Assembly (NCBI RefSeq): GCF_019443105.1 | Contig: NZ_JAHZIJ010000019.1 | Span: 38,934 to 102,933, forward strand | Source: Paenibacillus oenotherae | Lineage (GTDB): Bacteria > Bacillota > Bacilli > Paenibacillales > Paenibacillaceae | DNA: 64,000 nucleotides | Direction of reading: 5' to 3' | Shown here: positions 45,935-54,384 of the stretch, piece by piece | Position numbering within the stretch: the stretch's first letter is position 1 | How the letters are laid out: every line of letters starts with the position of its first letter | Notes under the pieces: generated by a model | The model's database searches: none | What the model saw: the letters and a program-made list of their open reading frames with translations, nothing else | Told to the model about the DNA's origin: nothing | Translations under genes and position numbers: made by a program

Positions 45935-46555
45935 ATGAAGCTGCTTCTACTAGGAGCAACAGGACGGGTGGGAAAAGAGGTTGCTGCACAGGCAATCGAG
46001 GACGGGCATCAGGTCACCTTGCTGGTTCGCAGCCCTGAGAAGCTTGATAACTCTTTCTCTGGCGCGACAGTCGTGCACGGTGATGCATGTGTGGAAAAGG
46101 ATCTATTTCGGGCTGTCCTTGGCATGGACGCAGTCATAAGCGCATTAAGCACGGATGGCGGGTCTGTGCTAACCGACAGCACGCCCCTATTGATCGCGGC
46201 AATGCATGCCTGCGCAGTGAAGCGCGTAATCACAATAGGAACGGCTGGCATTCTTGACAGCAGGCGGCATCCCGGCTTGCTCCGTTATGAGACACCCGAC
46301 TCCCGCCGCTCCTCTACCCGGGCGGCTGAGGAGCATCGACGGGTCTGGGAGCTGTTGTCGGCATCCGGCCTCGATTGGACCATCGTTTGTCCGACTTATT
46401 TGCCCTTAGGAGATCGTACGGGGGTTTACCGCGTGGAACGGGACTGCCTGCCCCTTGACGGATTGTCCATATCCGTTGCGGACACGGCCCAATTTGCATA
46501 CAAGCAGCTGTGGGACAACAGCTACATCGGGGCACGGGCAGGCATCGCTTATTAA
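45935..46555 (+). CDS. NAD(P)-binding oxidoreductase-like protein (atypical SDR)
   Basis: A 206-residue protein with the glycine-rich dinucleotide motif LLLGATGRVGKEVAAQA at the N-terminus and 'DAVISALSTDGGS', 'RVITIGTAGILDS' and 'LDWTIVCPTYLPLG', which is the NmrA/YwnB-like extended-SDR pattern. Substrate unknown. The GGGGGTG site favours the ATG over a GTG two codons earlier. It lies between the two facing ger operons. Confidence 0.82.
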   Translation: MKLLLLGATGRVGKEVAAQAIEDGHQVTLLVRSPEKLDNSFSGATVVHGDACVEKDLFRAVLGMDAVISALSTDGGSVLTDSTPLLIAAMHACAVKRVITIGTAGILDSRRHPGLLRYETPDSRRSSTRAAEEHRRVWELLSASGLDWTIVCPTYLPLGDRTGVYRVERDCLPLDGLSISVADTAQFAYKQLWDNSYIGARAGIAY

Positions 46556-46621
46556 TATTGAGGCATTATTCCAGGGAAGCTTGGGATTGACCGAAGCCTC
46601 CCTTACTTGGCAAGATTCACT

Positions 46622-48049
46622 CTAATTCGTCGTATAGCGTTCTGCGGATTCCGGTTCACTGATTTGACTTGGATGCGGCATGAATAAGGCGGACTCTGCT
46701 CCCGCTTGAATCCGCTCCTCCGGACCGGCCCAGCCCCACTGAATTCCGGTCGTCCGGGCTATATCGGCATCCATGGTGCATAAATCGCTTTTGGATAGTT
46801 CTGAAAGTGACGTTCTGCCGAGCGACTGAGCGACAAGCTCCATCTCCGTCACACTGGCGTTCAAATAACGCTGCAAGCTGAGGGCCGCCATATCTACATC
46901 CAGCTCGGAGGTCCGCTTGCCCGTATAGACAACCAAGCTTGTCGCCGCCTCGAATGGCGCCGATTTGACAACCTGCTCTCCTATAAGAGCCAGTATCGCG
47001 GCTGTTCCTATATAGACGGCATCCGCTCCCAGTGCCATCGCTTTTAACATGCTGCCAGGTGTAACCAGGCCTCCTGTCGCGATCAGGCTCACTTTGCCGG
47101 TCGCTCTTTTGCGCGCCAGAAACTGTGAGGCGCGAGTTATAGCAAACAAAGTGGGTAAGCCAACATCATCCTGCAGCGTTGGAGCACCCCCATGCGTACC
47201 TCCCTCTGCTCCATCCAGCGTCAAGAAATCCACCCCGGCTTCAAGCGCAACTTCAAGCTCTTTCTCCAGGTGATGCGTGGCGGCGATCTTCAGTCCGACC
47301 GGAACGCCGGTTTCATCTCTTAGACGTCTCACAAGCTGAATGAAATCGTCTGTCGTATTAACACCAGGGAGCCTGGAGTGAATAATTGCGGGCTCTCCTT
47401 CTTTTAATTCGAAGACTTCCCGATACTCCTCTCCGATGTTCTTGACCGAGGTGCGCTGCGAGGTGGAGCCTTGTGCTCCTTGGCCGAGCTGAATTTCAAT
47501 CGCATCCAGCTGCTTGTATTTGTCGGGCGTATTCATCCACCCTCCACGATTATACTGGCCAATGAACAATCGGGCTGCTTCCCGCTCCTCCTTCATCAGC
47601 CCGGCTTCTCCCGAATTAGTGGCCGTTCCGACGGCTGTTGCTGCTTTGGCAAGGGCGAGCTTGGCACTCTTGCTCAAGGCGCCTCCGAACGACATGGCAG
47701 CAATCATAATCGGGATCGAGATCGTAAGCGGCTTTCTTGCGAGCGGTCCGATTGTGACCGATGTTCCAATGCCAAGCTGCTCCGGTGTCGGCATGCGGAA
47801 CAAATGGACAGGGTTGAACAGCAGGCTCTCCCAGGGGGAGAAATGAATATAGCTTCCGAGCGGCCGGGGAACCGGCGTTCCTTGCGCTGACCGCATCAGA
47901 ATCTCCATGAAGTTCGGAAAGCCGACTTTCCTCCCGACCGGAACCATCGCTGCCATATTCTCGGTATATTGATCCTTTATTAAGCGGGACAGTGCTTCAT
48001 CCATGGCCTCATTCATGACGGAGCGGACCATGTTCTTAATGAATTTCAT
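46622..48049 (-). CDS. FMN-binding glutamate synthase-family protein
   Basis: A 475-residue stand-alone copy of the glutamate synthase central/FMN domain: 'IMIAAMSFGGALSKSAKLALAKAATAVGTATNSGEAGL', 'EIQLGQGAQGST', 'VGLKIAATHHLEKELEVALEAGVDFLTLDGAEGGTHGGAP', 'LIATGGLVTPGSMLKAMALGADAVYIGTAAI'. It lacks the glutaminase domain and the three-cysteine 3Fe-4S motif is not evident. Bacillus YerD is similar. The reaction is unknown. GGGGAG precedes ATG. It overlaps the small upstream gene by 14 bases. Confidence 0.85.
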   Translation of the reverse strand: MKFIKNMVRSVMNEAMDEALSRLIKDQYTENMAAMVPVGRKVGFPNFMEILMRSAQGTPVPRPLGSYIHFSPWESLLFNPVHLFRMPTPEQLGIGTSVTIGPLARKPLTISIPIMIAAMSFGGALSKSAKLALAKAATAVGTATNSGEAGLMKEEREAARLFIGQYNRGGWMNTPDKYKQLDAIEIQLGQGAQGSTSQRTSVKNIGEEYREVFELKEGEPAIIHSRLPGVNTTDDFIQLVRRLRDETGVPVGLKIAATHHLEKELEVALEAGVDFLTLDGAEGGTHGGAPTLQDDVGLPTLFAITRASQFLARKRATGKVSLIATGGLVTPGSMLKAMALGADAVYIGTAAILALIGEQVVKSAPFEAATSLVVYTGKRTSELDVDMAALSLQRYLNASVTEMELVAQSLGRTSLSELSKSDLCTMDADIARTTGIQWGWAGPEERIQAGAESALFMPHPSQISEPESAERYTTN

Positions 48050-48311
48050 TGTCGGCTCCCCGATCCATGTTGCGTATCAAACCGTCAAGCTGCTGGGACA
48101 TATTGAGACACATCTGTTTAATTGTACCGAGCTGGCGGGCAGCGCTTTGCTCCTCCACCGCAATGTCAATTAGCTCCTTCTGTTCAAAGTTCGTCAGCTT
48201 CTGGTAATGTTCACGTTCAACACTGGATAATGTTCCACTCATCGTTTCGATCCGGACTATCTCCGCATGCAGATAATGAAGCACCTGCTTCATATCATTG
48301 GTTTCAATCAT
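48036..48311 (-). CDS. Small uncharacterised protein
   Basis: A 91-residue helical protein beginning MIETNDMKQVLHYLHAEI with 'EREHYQKLTNFEQKELIDIAVEEQSAARQLGTIKQMCLNMSQQLD'. I choose the ATG with AGGGAG 8 bases upstream; in-frame starts exist 21 and 27 codons earlier. No membrane span. It overlaps the glutamate synthase-like gene by 14 bases and is probably co-transcribed. Family not recognised. Confidence 0.6.
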   Translation of the reverse strand: MIETNDMKQVLHYLHAEIVRIETMSGTLSSVEREHYQKLTNFEQKELIDIAVEEQSAARQLGTIKQMCLNMSQQLDGLIRNMDRGADNEIH

Positions 48312-48399
48312 GTCATGGTCTCCCTTCGGTTTCGTTCCCTTATAATTTGGCCTGTTTCCTTGAAAGCCATTCATTGGGGAACCTGCCTCCACTGTGACC

Positions 48400-49590
48400 C
48401 TAATTGATCAAACTACCAAACTCCGTTATTTTCAGCTGTACCTTGTAATGGATCGGAGATTGGCTGAATACCGAATCCCAGTCCTTCTTCACCGACTGCC
48501 ACAATCGGGGATGCTCAATACGAACATGGCTGCCAAAGTCAGCGGCATCTACCCGGTACTGCTGCTGCATCTTCTTGATTGCTTGATCGATCAGCAGCCG
48601 AACCTTCTGCTCAAATATAGCTTCAAGCTGCTTCGTTGAAGGCCGATTGAATAGATTAGCATGGTTCCATAATTCGATTAATCGGCCTTCGGATTCGATA
48701 TTCACATCAAACGACAGCTTCTCGCCGTCTGCACGGGATTTGATTGTGCTCTTCATCGACTTTATCTCATAGGCCATTGCCCTGCCGGAATCGCGGTCAT
48801 AGGCTTTGACCAGCCCGCCTTTGCCGCTGCCTTTCAGCCAGACAATCCCTTTAAGCTCCCCTTCATTGAGATAACCGATAAGCTTCTTCGTTTTCCCCTT
48901 TATGACAGCAGCGCCTGAAAATTTGATTTCTCCCTGGGCGGACAAAACATTTTGCAGTATAAAGCTCGTCCCGGATTGCAGATAGCCCTGCAGCTTGGAA
49001 AGCGAGACTGCCGGAATAACTTCCAGTGTCCGATTCCGATTATCCATCATGCCAACCAGCCGAAAAGCGGGAATGCTGCCGGGGACCTTTGTCTCAAGCG
49101 TCTTCCTGGCCTCTCCTCTGCTCACCACTACATAGCAGCTTGGCCTGATATCATTGTCCCGATAAAAGAAGTCCAGCAAATCGTCCAGCCGATTAGCCCG
49201 TGCCAGCCCTCCGCTAATGACAACGATCTTCATATGATGACCGATAACAGGAAGATCTCTTCTTGAGGCGAACTCGCGAAAAATCTCGAATACAGAATCT
49301 CCAGTCCCTGCCGTATTCATGAACGGCTTCTGGTTGGCCTTCGCAGACTGGTCTCCACTGCTGGATGATTTGGATGAAATGATCTGGAGCGTTGCGGTAA
49401 CCCTGTCCATGCTCTCATCTGTCGCGCCTTGCTCTCTCAATTGCTGCTCTTCAGCAGTCTCTCTGCCTTTATCCAGCGCGATTCCCACATAGACGCTTAA
49501 ATCCTCGATCTCATTGCTGCTCCAGCAGCCGGTTAATAACAACAGCCACAGGATGACAACCACCCGTTTGAGATTAGGATACAATCCCAT
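48400..49590 (-). CDS. Spore germination receptor lipoprotein subunit C (Ger(x)C), operon 2
   Basis: About 396 residues with a lipoprotein signal (VILWLLLLTGCWSSNEIEDLSVYVGIALDKG) and the Ger(x)C C-terminal region 'FEQKVRLLIDQAIKKMQQQYRVDAADFGSHVRIEHPRLWQSVKKDWDSVFSQSPIHYKVQLKI'. I place the start at ATG 49590 (MGLYPNLKRV), overlapping the end of subunit B by 17 bases; a TTG two codons later is a possible alternative. A longer open frame upstream lies within subunit B and is not credible. Confidence 0.88.
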   Translation of the reverse strand: MGLYPNLKRVVVILWLLLLTGCWSSNEIEDLSVYVGIALDKGRETAEEQQLREQGATDESMDRVTATLQIISSKSSSSGDQSAKANQKPFMNTAGTGDSVFEIFREFASRRDLPVIGHHMKIVVISGGLARANRLDDLLDFFYRDNDIRPSCYVVVSRGEARKTLETKVPGSIPAFRLVGMMDNRNRTLEVIPAVSLSKLQGYLQSGTSFILQNVLSAQGEIKFSGAAVIKGKTKKLIGYLNEGELKGIVWLKGSGKGGLVKAYDRDSGRAMAYEIKSMKSTIKSRADGEKLSFDVNIESEGRLIELWNHANLFNRPSTKQLEAIFEQKVRLLIDQAIKKMQQQYRVDAADFGSHVRIEHPRLWQSVKKDWDSVFSQSPIHYKVQLKITEFGSLIN

Positions 49591-50677
49591 CCTTCTTTCC
49601 CGCCTTCCATTTGGACAGAATGAGCAGCAGCGGCGGAAGCAGGCCAAACAAGCAGAGAGCAGTAAGGCCCAGCACATCCCCGAGCTTGTTTAATTCCTTG
49701 AGACTGTGCGGAGCCATAGATAGTACATAGATAACAGGCAGCAGCACGTTAATGACGGATTTCAGATTCCTTCCGGTCAGCTGCGCAATGCCAAGAGCCG
49801 AGGCATAACAGGTTACAGTGAAGGTAGAATAAATCTGCATAATCCAGATGACGAGCAGGAAGGATTCGAAGCGCTCGAAGATGAGACCTGACAATTCGAA
49901 GCTGCGTATCAGATCCATTGTCGGCCATGTTCTCGTTACAACACCATCTACAGTCAATGCTCCAATCACCATAACTACAGTCGTGACATAGAACGCAGTC
50001 GGAATCAATGTCCCTACGATGACAGATTTGGCAGCTTTCTCGGGTGTTTTCATAAATGCCTGCAGAACGAGAAGGGTCTCGAAGCCGATAAAAGAGAGTA
50101 TTGCCGGTTCGATTCCTTTAAGCACCGGTGTCACGCCTAATCCCAGCACCGGACGCAAATTGTGAATATCGAAGATGCCAAAGCTCAGAAACATCGTCAG
50201 AAAAAAGATAATGCCCGTGATCGGAAGTATGACCTCGCACAGACGGGCCAAGGCACCTGCTCCCCCGCGGATCAAATAGCCTCCTACCCACAAAAAGGGC
50301 ATGATGATGGCCCAAGAGGGGGTTCCCTCTAACAGATAGAGCCCTGTCACCTCAGACAAAGCTCTAACCTCATAGGAGGCAACGAGCATAAAATAAAGAA
50401 TAACTATCGCACTCAGAAATGCTCCAATCCATCTCCCGGTAATTCTGCTGACATATTGATAGAATGTCTGTCCCCTGTATCTCAGCCCTAATCTCACTAT
50501 CACCATTCCAAGCAGAATGATAATGAATCCGCCTAGCATAATACTGATCCATACATCGGGCGTATGCGCCGCATTCACAGTTGTACGGGGAAGGGTGAGA
50601 ATCCCTGCTCCGAGCATCGTATTAATAATGACGACTGCTACTTGGACCGGCGTTAAATAATCATTCTCATCCTTCAT
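49574..50677 (-). CDS. Spore germination receptor subunit B (endospore germination permease), operon 2
   Basis: A 367-residue membrane protein, about ten spans: 'LTPVQVAVVIINTMLGAGILTLPRTTVNAAHTPDVWIS' is the standard GerAB N-terminus. 'SRITGRWIGAFLSAIVILYFMLVASYEVRALSEV' and 'ILSFIGFETLLVLQAFMKTPEKAAKSVIVG' continue the fold. It starts 13 bases after subunit A. Distinct from the operon 1 copy, so the two receptors probably sense different germinants. Confidence 0.9.
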   Translation of the reverse strand: MKDENDYLTPVQVAVVIINTMLGAGILTLPRTTVNAAHTPDVWISIMLGGFIIILLGMVIVRLGLRYRGQTFYQYVSRITGRWIGAFLSAIVILYFMLVASYEVRALSEVTGLYLLEGTPSWAIIMPFLWVGGYLIRGGAGALARLCEVILPITGIIFFLTMFLSFGIFDIHNLRPVLGLGVTPVLKGIEPAILSFIGFETLLVLQAFMKTPEKAAKSVIVGTLIPTAFYVTTVVMVIGALTVDGVVTRTWPTMDLIRSFELSGLIFERFESFLLVIWIMQIYSTFTVTCYASALGIAQLTGRNLKSVINVLLPVIYVLSMAPHSLKELNKLGDVLGLTALCLFGLLPPLLLILSKWKAGKKDGIVS

Positions 50678-50690
50678 GCAGCTTCACCCC

Positions 50691-52226
50691 TTAGCCCTTC
50701 CGTTTCGTGTTCTTCGTATGGAGCAGCTTAGGCCTGCTTTTCATGAACGGAATAGGAGCACGAATGAAGAAGTCCTTCCAATCACTTATCCGGATGGATG
50801 AAGCAGGACTGGCATAAGGTACGCCGAAGCTCTTGAGCTTGACCATATGGCTGCAAAGCAGAAGGAAAAACAGCACAACGCCATATAATCCAAGCACAGC
50901 CGCACAGAACATAGCGATGAAGCGAAGCATCCGCAGCGTAATCCCTGCATTGTATTGAGGAATGGCAAAGGAGGAGATCGCCGTCACCGCTACCACGATA
51001 ACAAGAATCGGACTGACGATGCCCGCTTGCACAGCGGCTTCACCGATGACCAGTCCTCCAACGATTCCCATAGCAGGCCCGATCGGCTTAGGCAAACGCA
51101 ACCCCGCCTCCCTTAATATTTCAATGGAAACCTCCATAATCAACGCTTCCACCAGCGAGGAGAAAGGGACTCCTTCTCTCGTTCCAAGAATCGACATGGC
51201 AAGCTTCGTCGGAATTAATCCCGGATGAAATGAGATGAACGAAATATACAGCGCAGGTATAAGCAGTGAATTGATTGCAGCCAGCAGCCGGAGAAGACGA
51301 AAGAGCGTGCCCGAAATCCAGCGTTCAGCGTAATCTTCCGGAGATTGCAGCAGCATGCTGAACGTGACGGGAGCAATAAGCGCGAAGGGTGTTCCATCAA
51401 GCAGAATGCCAACCCTGCCTTCCATCAATGCGGCCATGACTCGATCCGGTCTCTCTGTGCTTTGAAGCTGTGGAAAGGGACTGAGATAATTATCCTCGAT
51501 CAGTTGTTCCACATAACCGGATTCCTGAACCATATCGATATCGATCCCGGCTATTCTCCGCTTAATCTCCTCAACCAATTGCGGATTGGCGATCTCCTCC
51601 ATATAAGCGATAACAAGCTCCTTCTTCACTCGCTTGCCGACCAGGAACCGCTCGACGCTCAACTCATCACATATGCCCTGCTGCCGCAAAATAGCGATAT
51701 TATCGCTCAATAATTCGGTGAATCCGATTCTAGCCCCTCTTACGACCGCTTCGGACACCGGCTCTTCCAGCGATCTGGCCTTTCCTTGGACAGTTCCGAG
51801 AACGAGGACTTCCTTTGACCCGGCGATTAGAAGTGCGGTGCTGCCAGACAATACTGCGCTCATAACCTCCTGTACACGCGACTGTGCCGCCCATTCACTG
51901 ACTGACAGAACTTTATTGATAAGGAATGAACCCGATACCGTTCCCTCCGCATAGGAGGCGTCCCCTTCATACCTTTCGGCAAAATCGGACATCAACGGCC
52001 GGATAATATTGTTCTGGATCTCGCTATTGTCCGACAGACTTTCTATGAAGACAATCGCTGCACGAATATCCGTATGACCGATATAAAGCTCACGAATGCG
52101 TGCATCAGAATGACGCTCGCAGCACTGCCCGACAATCCTCAGATCAAGCTCCATATCTCCTGTGAAGTGCTCCGACTTCGCCAGTTGATCCGATCCCGCT
52201 GCCCCGCCGGAATACCCCCTTGTCAT
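50691..52226 (-). CDS. Spore germination receptor subunit A (GerA family), operon 2
   Basis: A 511-residue GerAA-type protein. '[44 protein letters not shown]' and '[82 protein letters not shown]' are family signatures; about five membrane spans follow. GGGGAGAGATAG precedes ATG. Its ATG overlaps the stop of a 44-residue upstream ORF. The N-terminal Ser/Gly-rich part is short. Confidence 0.92.
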   Translation of the reverse strand: MTRGYSGGAAGSDQLAKSEHFTGDMELDLRIVGQCCERHSDARIRELYIGHTDIRAAIVFIESLSDNSEIQNNIIRPLMSDFAERYEGDASYAEGTVSGSFLINKVLSVSEWAAQSRVQEVMSAVLSGSTALLIAGSKEVLVLGTVQGKARSLEEPVSEAVVRGARIGFTELLSDNIAILRQQGICDELSVERFLVGKRVKKELVIAYMEEIANPQLVEEIKRRIAGIDIDMVQESGYVEQLIEDNYLSPFPQLQSTERPDRVMAALMEGRVGILLDGTPFALIAPVTFSMLLQSPEDYAERWISGTLFRLLRLLAAINSLLIPALYISFISFHPGLIPTKLAMSILGTREGVPFSSLVEALIMEVSIEILREAGLRLPKPIGPAMGIVGGLVIGEAAVQAGIVSPILVIVVAVTAISSFAIPQYNAGITLRMLRFIAMFCAAVLGLYGVVLFFLLLCSHMVKLKSFGVPYASPASSIRISDWKDFFIRAPIPFMKSRPKLLHTKNTKRKG

Positions 52227-52357
52227 CTATCTCTCCCCTGCTTGCTAATCCGGCCGTAGCAGCTCGATAAGACATAAGGAACCAGAAATACAATTGCAGC
52301 CTGCAGGAGCACTTCCCAGCCTGGAAGGTAAGCAACCAGTGTCCTCCACATCATCAT
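52223..52357 (-). CDS. Small single-span membrane protein overlapping gerA of operon 2
   Basis: A 44-residue ORF beginning [20 protein letters not shown] with one hydrophobic helix (~residues 14-32). GGGAGG lies 4-10 bases upstream of a triple ATG, and its TGA overlaps the ATG of gerA (ATGA), the arrangement of a translationally coupled gene. It is too short for usual gene finding. Operon 1 has a small membrane protein at its other end, but the two show no clear similarity. Confidence 0.55.
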   Translation of the reverse strand: MMMWRTLVAYLPGWEVLLQAAIVFLVPYVLSSCYGRISKQGRDR

Positions 52358-52461
52358 ACTACCTCCCGTCTGCCATTCCATTGCCCGCCCCGAAACATGC
52401 GTGCGACAGTTAGAATTTTCCCATGCCGCCCAATATTTATGCAGAAGAAAGCTTCATAGAG

Positions 52462-52803
52462 TCAGTATGAGAGCAAACTGGCTCCCTCGATCTTGGAAAA
52501 AGCAAACCATTCCCCGTCCACCATAAATCTTCTGCCCAATGGATCAAGTCGTGACACAATACCGACAACGTATAAATCCTCATTCTCGTCGAATAGCTTG
52601 ATCTGAATCGCAATCAGGTGCTGCATAGATTGTTGGAACAGGAATGAAATCTGTTCCCATTCATCACCGCTTAATTCGACCTGCCGCCGCTGCAGCAATT
52701 CATTCTGATGCCCGTTAAGCCCCAGCTTGTGCTCGGGAAGCATCATGCGGCTGCCTTCCCACAGCCAGTTGCCGCCGGGCGTTAATTTTCTCAAGTCTCC
52801 CAT
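52462..52803 (-). CDS. YolD-like protein
   Basis: A 113-residue protein with 'MMLPEHKLGLNGHQNELLQRRQVELSGDEWEQISFLFQQSMQHLIAIQIKLFDENEDLYVVGIVSRLDPLGRRFMVDGEWFAFSKIEGAS'. The pattern matches the YolD family, which commonly accompanies UvrX/YqjW-type Y-family polymerases in Bacillus and its phages. It starts 12 bases after the polymerase gene stop and is last in the operon. Function unclear; possibly a polymerase modulator. Confidence 0.8.
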   Translation of the reverse strand: MGDLRKLTPGGNWLWEGSRMMLPEHKLGLNGHQNELLQRRQVELSGDEWEQISFLFQQSMQHLIAIQIKLFDENEDLYVVGIVSRLDPLGRRFMVDGEWFAFSKIEGASLLSY

Positions 52804-52815
52804 GATGCCGCCCCT

Positions 52816-54078
52816 TTACCTGTAATGTCCGCCGAGCTTGCTTGCCCTGTCAACAGCCTGTCCAGCCTTTGACTTGGACGCGGCGCGAATAATAATATCG
52901 TCTCCGTACTTGTCTTTGAGGCTGTCTGTTGCAGCCTCCAATGCTCCAAGACGCTCCCTGTGGTCATCCAGTATCAATTGATATTGTCCATCTTCCTGAA
53001 AGCCTGACAAGGAGAGCCCGACTCTGCGCACCGGCGAACCATCCCAATAGCGATCAAACAATTGAAGGGCGTACTGGTAGAGATCATTCGTCACATACGT
53101 AGAATACGGCAGCGTCATCTGGCGGTTAAAGCCTGTTGACCGTTTGAAGCCAGCGCCATAGCATCCTAATGAGAGCGTTCGCCCCAGCCTGTCGATGGAT
53201 CTGCAGCGCCTTCCCACCAGTTCGCATAATTCGAGAATAATGACCTTGATCTCATCTCGCGCAGCATATTCCCGCGGGAGCGTCATCATATGTCCAACTG
53301 ACTTCTCACCCGCATGCTTGCCGGTTATAACCGGTGAATCGTCGATTCCGTTGGCAATTCTCCAGCATACCTCAGCTTGCACATCGGCGTTCCTGCCGAA
53401 CCTTGCACGCAGCTTGCGCTTTAGCTCCTGAAGCGGCATTCGGGCGAGGTCACCCATCGTATGAATGCCCATCCTGAGGAAATGATTCGCCATTCGATTG
53501 CCGACCATAAACATGCGCCCTATCGGAAGCTGCCAGAGGGAATCTCCCAGCCCTTCACGTTCCAGCACATAAATGCCACTCTCGTTCTTTTTCGCGTAAT
53601 TATCGCATGCCAGCTTGGCCAGAACCTTGCAATCGCTAATACCGAACCGGGTATAGACACCTGTGACGGCCAGGATATGCTGCTGTATCTTATGGGCGGT
53701 CATGCGTGCGTCTCCGAATAAGTGCAGCGTGCCTGTTACATCGATAAATTGCTCGTCGATCGAATAAGGCTCTACAAGGTCGGAGTAAGTTTCATAAATC
53801 TTCGTAATCTGAAGGGACACGTCAATGTACAGCTGCATGCGGGGTTTTACAATGACCAGATCGGGGCATTTGCCAAGTGCATCGCCAAGCCGCCCGGCGG
53901 TTGCAATCCCTCTGGCTTTCGCCAGCGGACATGCGGCAAGTATAAGTCCTGAGCGGCGTTCCGAATCGCCAGCTACCACGACCGGTTTATGCGCCAAAGC
54001 GGGATTCGCCGCCTTCTCCACTGATGCATAGAATGACTCGCAGTCCGCAAGGAAGATCGTCCGATTGTCAGCCGGCAT
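52816..54078 (-). CDS. Y-family DNA polymerase (UvrX/YqjW-like)
   Basis: A 420-residue translesion polymerase. Palm motifs are IFLADCESFYASVEKA (first catalytic Asp) and 'YSIDEQFIDVTG' (Asp-Glu pair); 'GSVERRSGL-like' finger residues appear as 'VVVAGDSERRSGLILAACPLAKARGI'. The helix-hairpin-helix is 'MGIHTMGDLARMPLQELKRKLRARFG', and the C-terminal little-finger domain follows. The match to the UvrX/YqjW branch is better than to DinB proper (long YNRQMTLP and 'GRTLSLGCYGAGFKRSTGF'). Its ATG overlaps the upstream small gene by 11 bases. SOS boxes lie upstream of the operon. Confidence 0.88.
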   Translation of the reverse strand: MPADNRTIFLADCESFYASVEKAANPALAHKPVVVAGDSERRSGLILAACPLAKARGIATAGRLGDALGKCPDLVIVKPRMQLYIDVSLQITKIYETYSDLVEPYSIDEQFIDVTGTLHLFGDARMTAHKIQQHILAVTGVYTRFGISDCKVLAKLACDNYAKKNESGIYVLEREGLGDSLWQLPIGRMFMVGNRMANHFLRMGIHTMGDLARMPLQELKRKLRARFGRNADVQAEVCWRIANGIDDSPVITGKHAGEKSVGHMMTLPREYAARDEIKVIILELCELVGRRCRSIDRLGRTLSLGCYGAGFKRSTGFNRQMTLPYSTYVTNDLYQYALQLFDRYWDGSPVRRVGLSLSGFQEDGQYQLILDDHRERLGALEAATDSLKDKYGDDIIIRAASKSKAGQAVDRASKLGGHYR

Positions 54079-54268
54079 TCTTGCTCACCAGATTGACAGC
54101 CAAAATGCCGCTCAGCCGAAAGGTTCGGGGCGCATTCGTTCTCAGGCACCGAGCTGTCACTATGCCATTGCGAATCCCACGCACTTCAATATGACGCTTC
54201 GTAAATTTGCCCGTCCGATCCTCATATATGACTTCAACTACCCGCCCTGCATACTTTTCATCAAGCAT
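54068..54268 (-). CDS. Small WYL-like protein, first gene of SOS operon
   Basis: A 66-residue protein (MLDEKYAGRVVEVIYEDRTGK...) with 'HIEVRGIRNGIVTARCLRTNAPRTFRLSGILAV', which resembles the small beta-barrel of WYL domains (ligand- or nucleic-acid-binding). AAGGAG lies 9 bases before the chosen ATG at 54268; an ATG three codons earlier directly touches that site. Overlaps the polymerase gene by 11 bases, so production is coupled. WYL assignment is by pattern only. Confidence 0.5.
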   Translation of the reverse strand: MLDEKYAGRVVEVIYEDRTGKFTKRHIEVRGIRNGIVTARCLRTNAPRTFRLSGILAVNLVSKNAG

Positions 54269-54288
54269 GAGGAACATCTCCTTAAATG

Positions 54289-54302
54289 CGAATGTATGTT
54301 CT
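54289..54302 (-). promoter_or_regulatory. LexA (DinR)-type SOS box 1
   Basis: CGAATGTATGTTCT, close to the Firmicute LexA site GAAC-N4-GTTC read on either strand. It lies 20 bases upstream of the chosen start of the polymerase operon, so LexA bound here would overlap the promoter or transcript start. Confidence 0.75.
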
Positions 54303-54313
54303 GTTATTATAAG

Positions 54314-54327
54314 CGAATGTATGTTCG
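54314..54327 (-). promoter_or_regulatory. LexA (DinR)-type SOS box 2
   Basis: CGAATGTATGTTCG, a second site 25 bases from the first and nearly identical to it. Two boxes on about the same helical face suggest tight, cooperative repression of the polymerase operon until DNA damage. Confidence 0.78.
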
Positions 54328-54384
54328 TTTATCAACAGAAAAATGATTAATCTGTCACTGCTGATCGGGGAATTAGGTCGGCAG

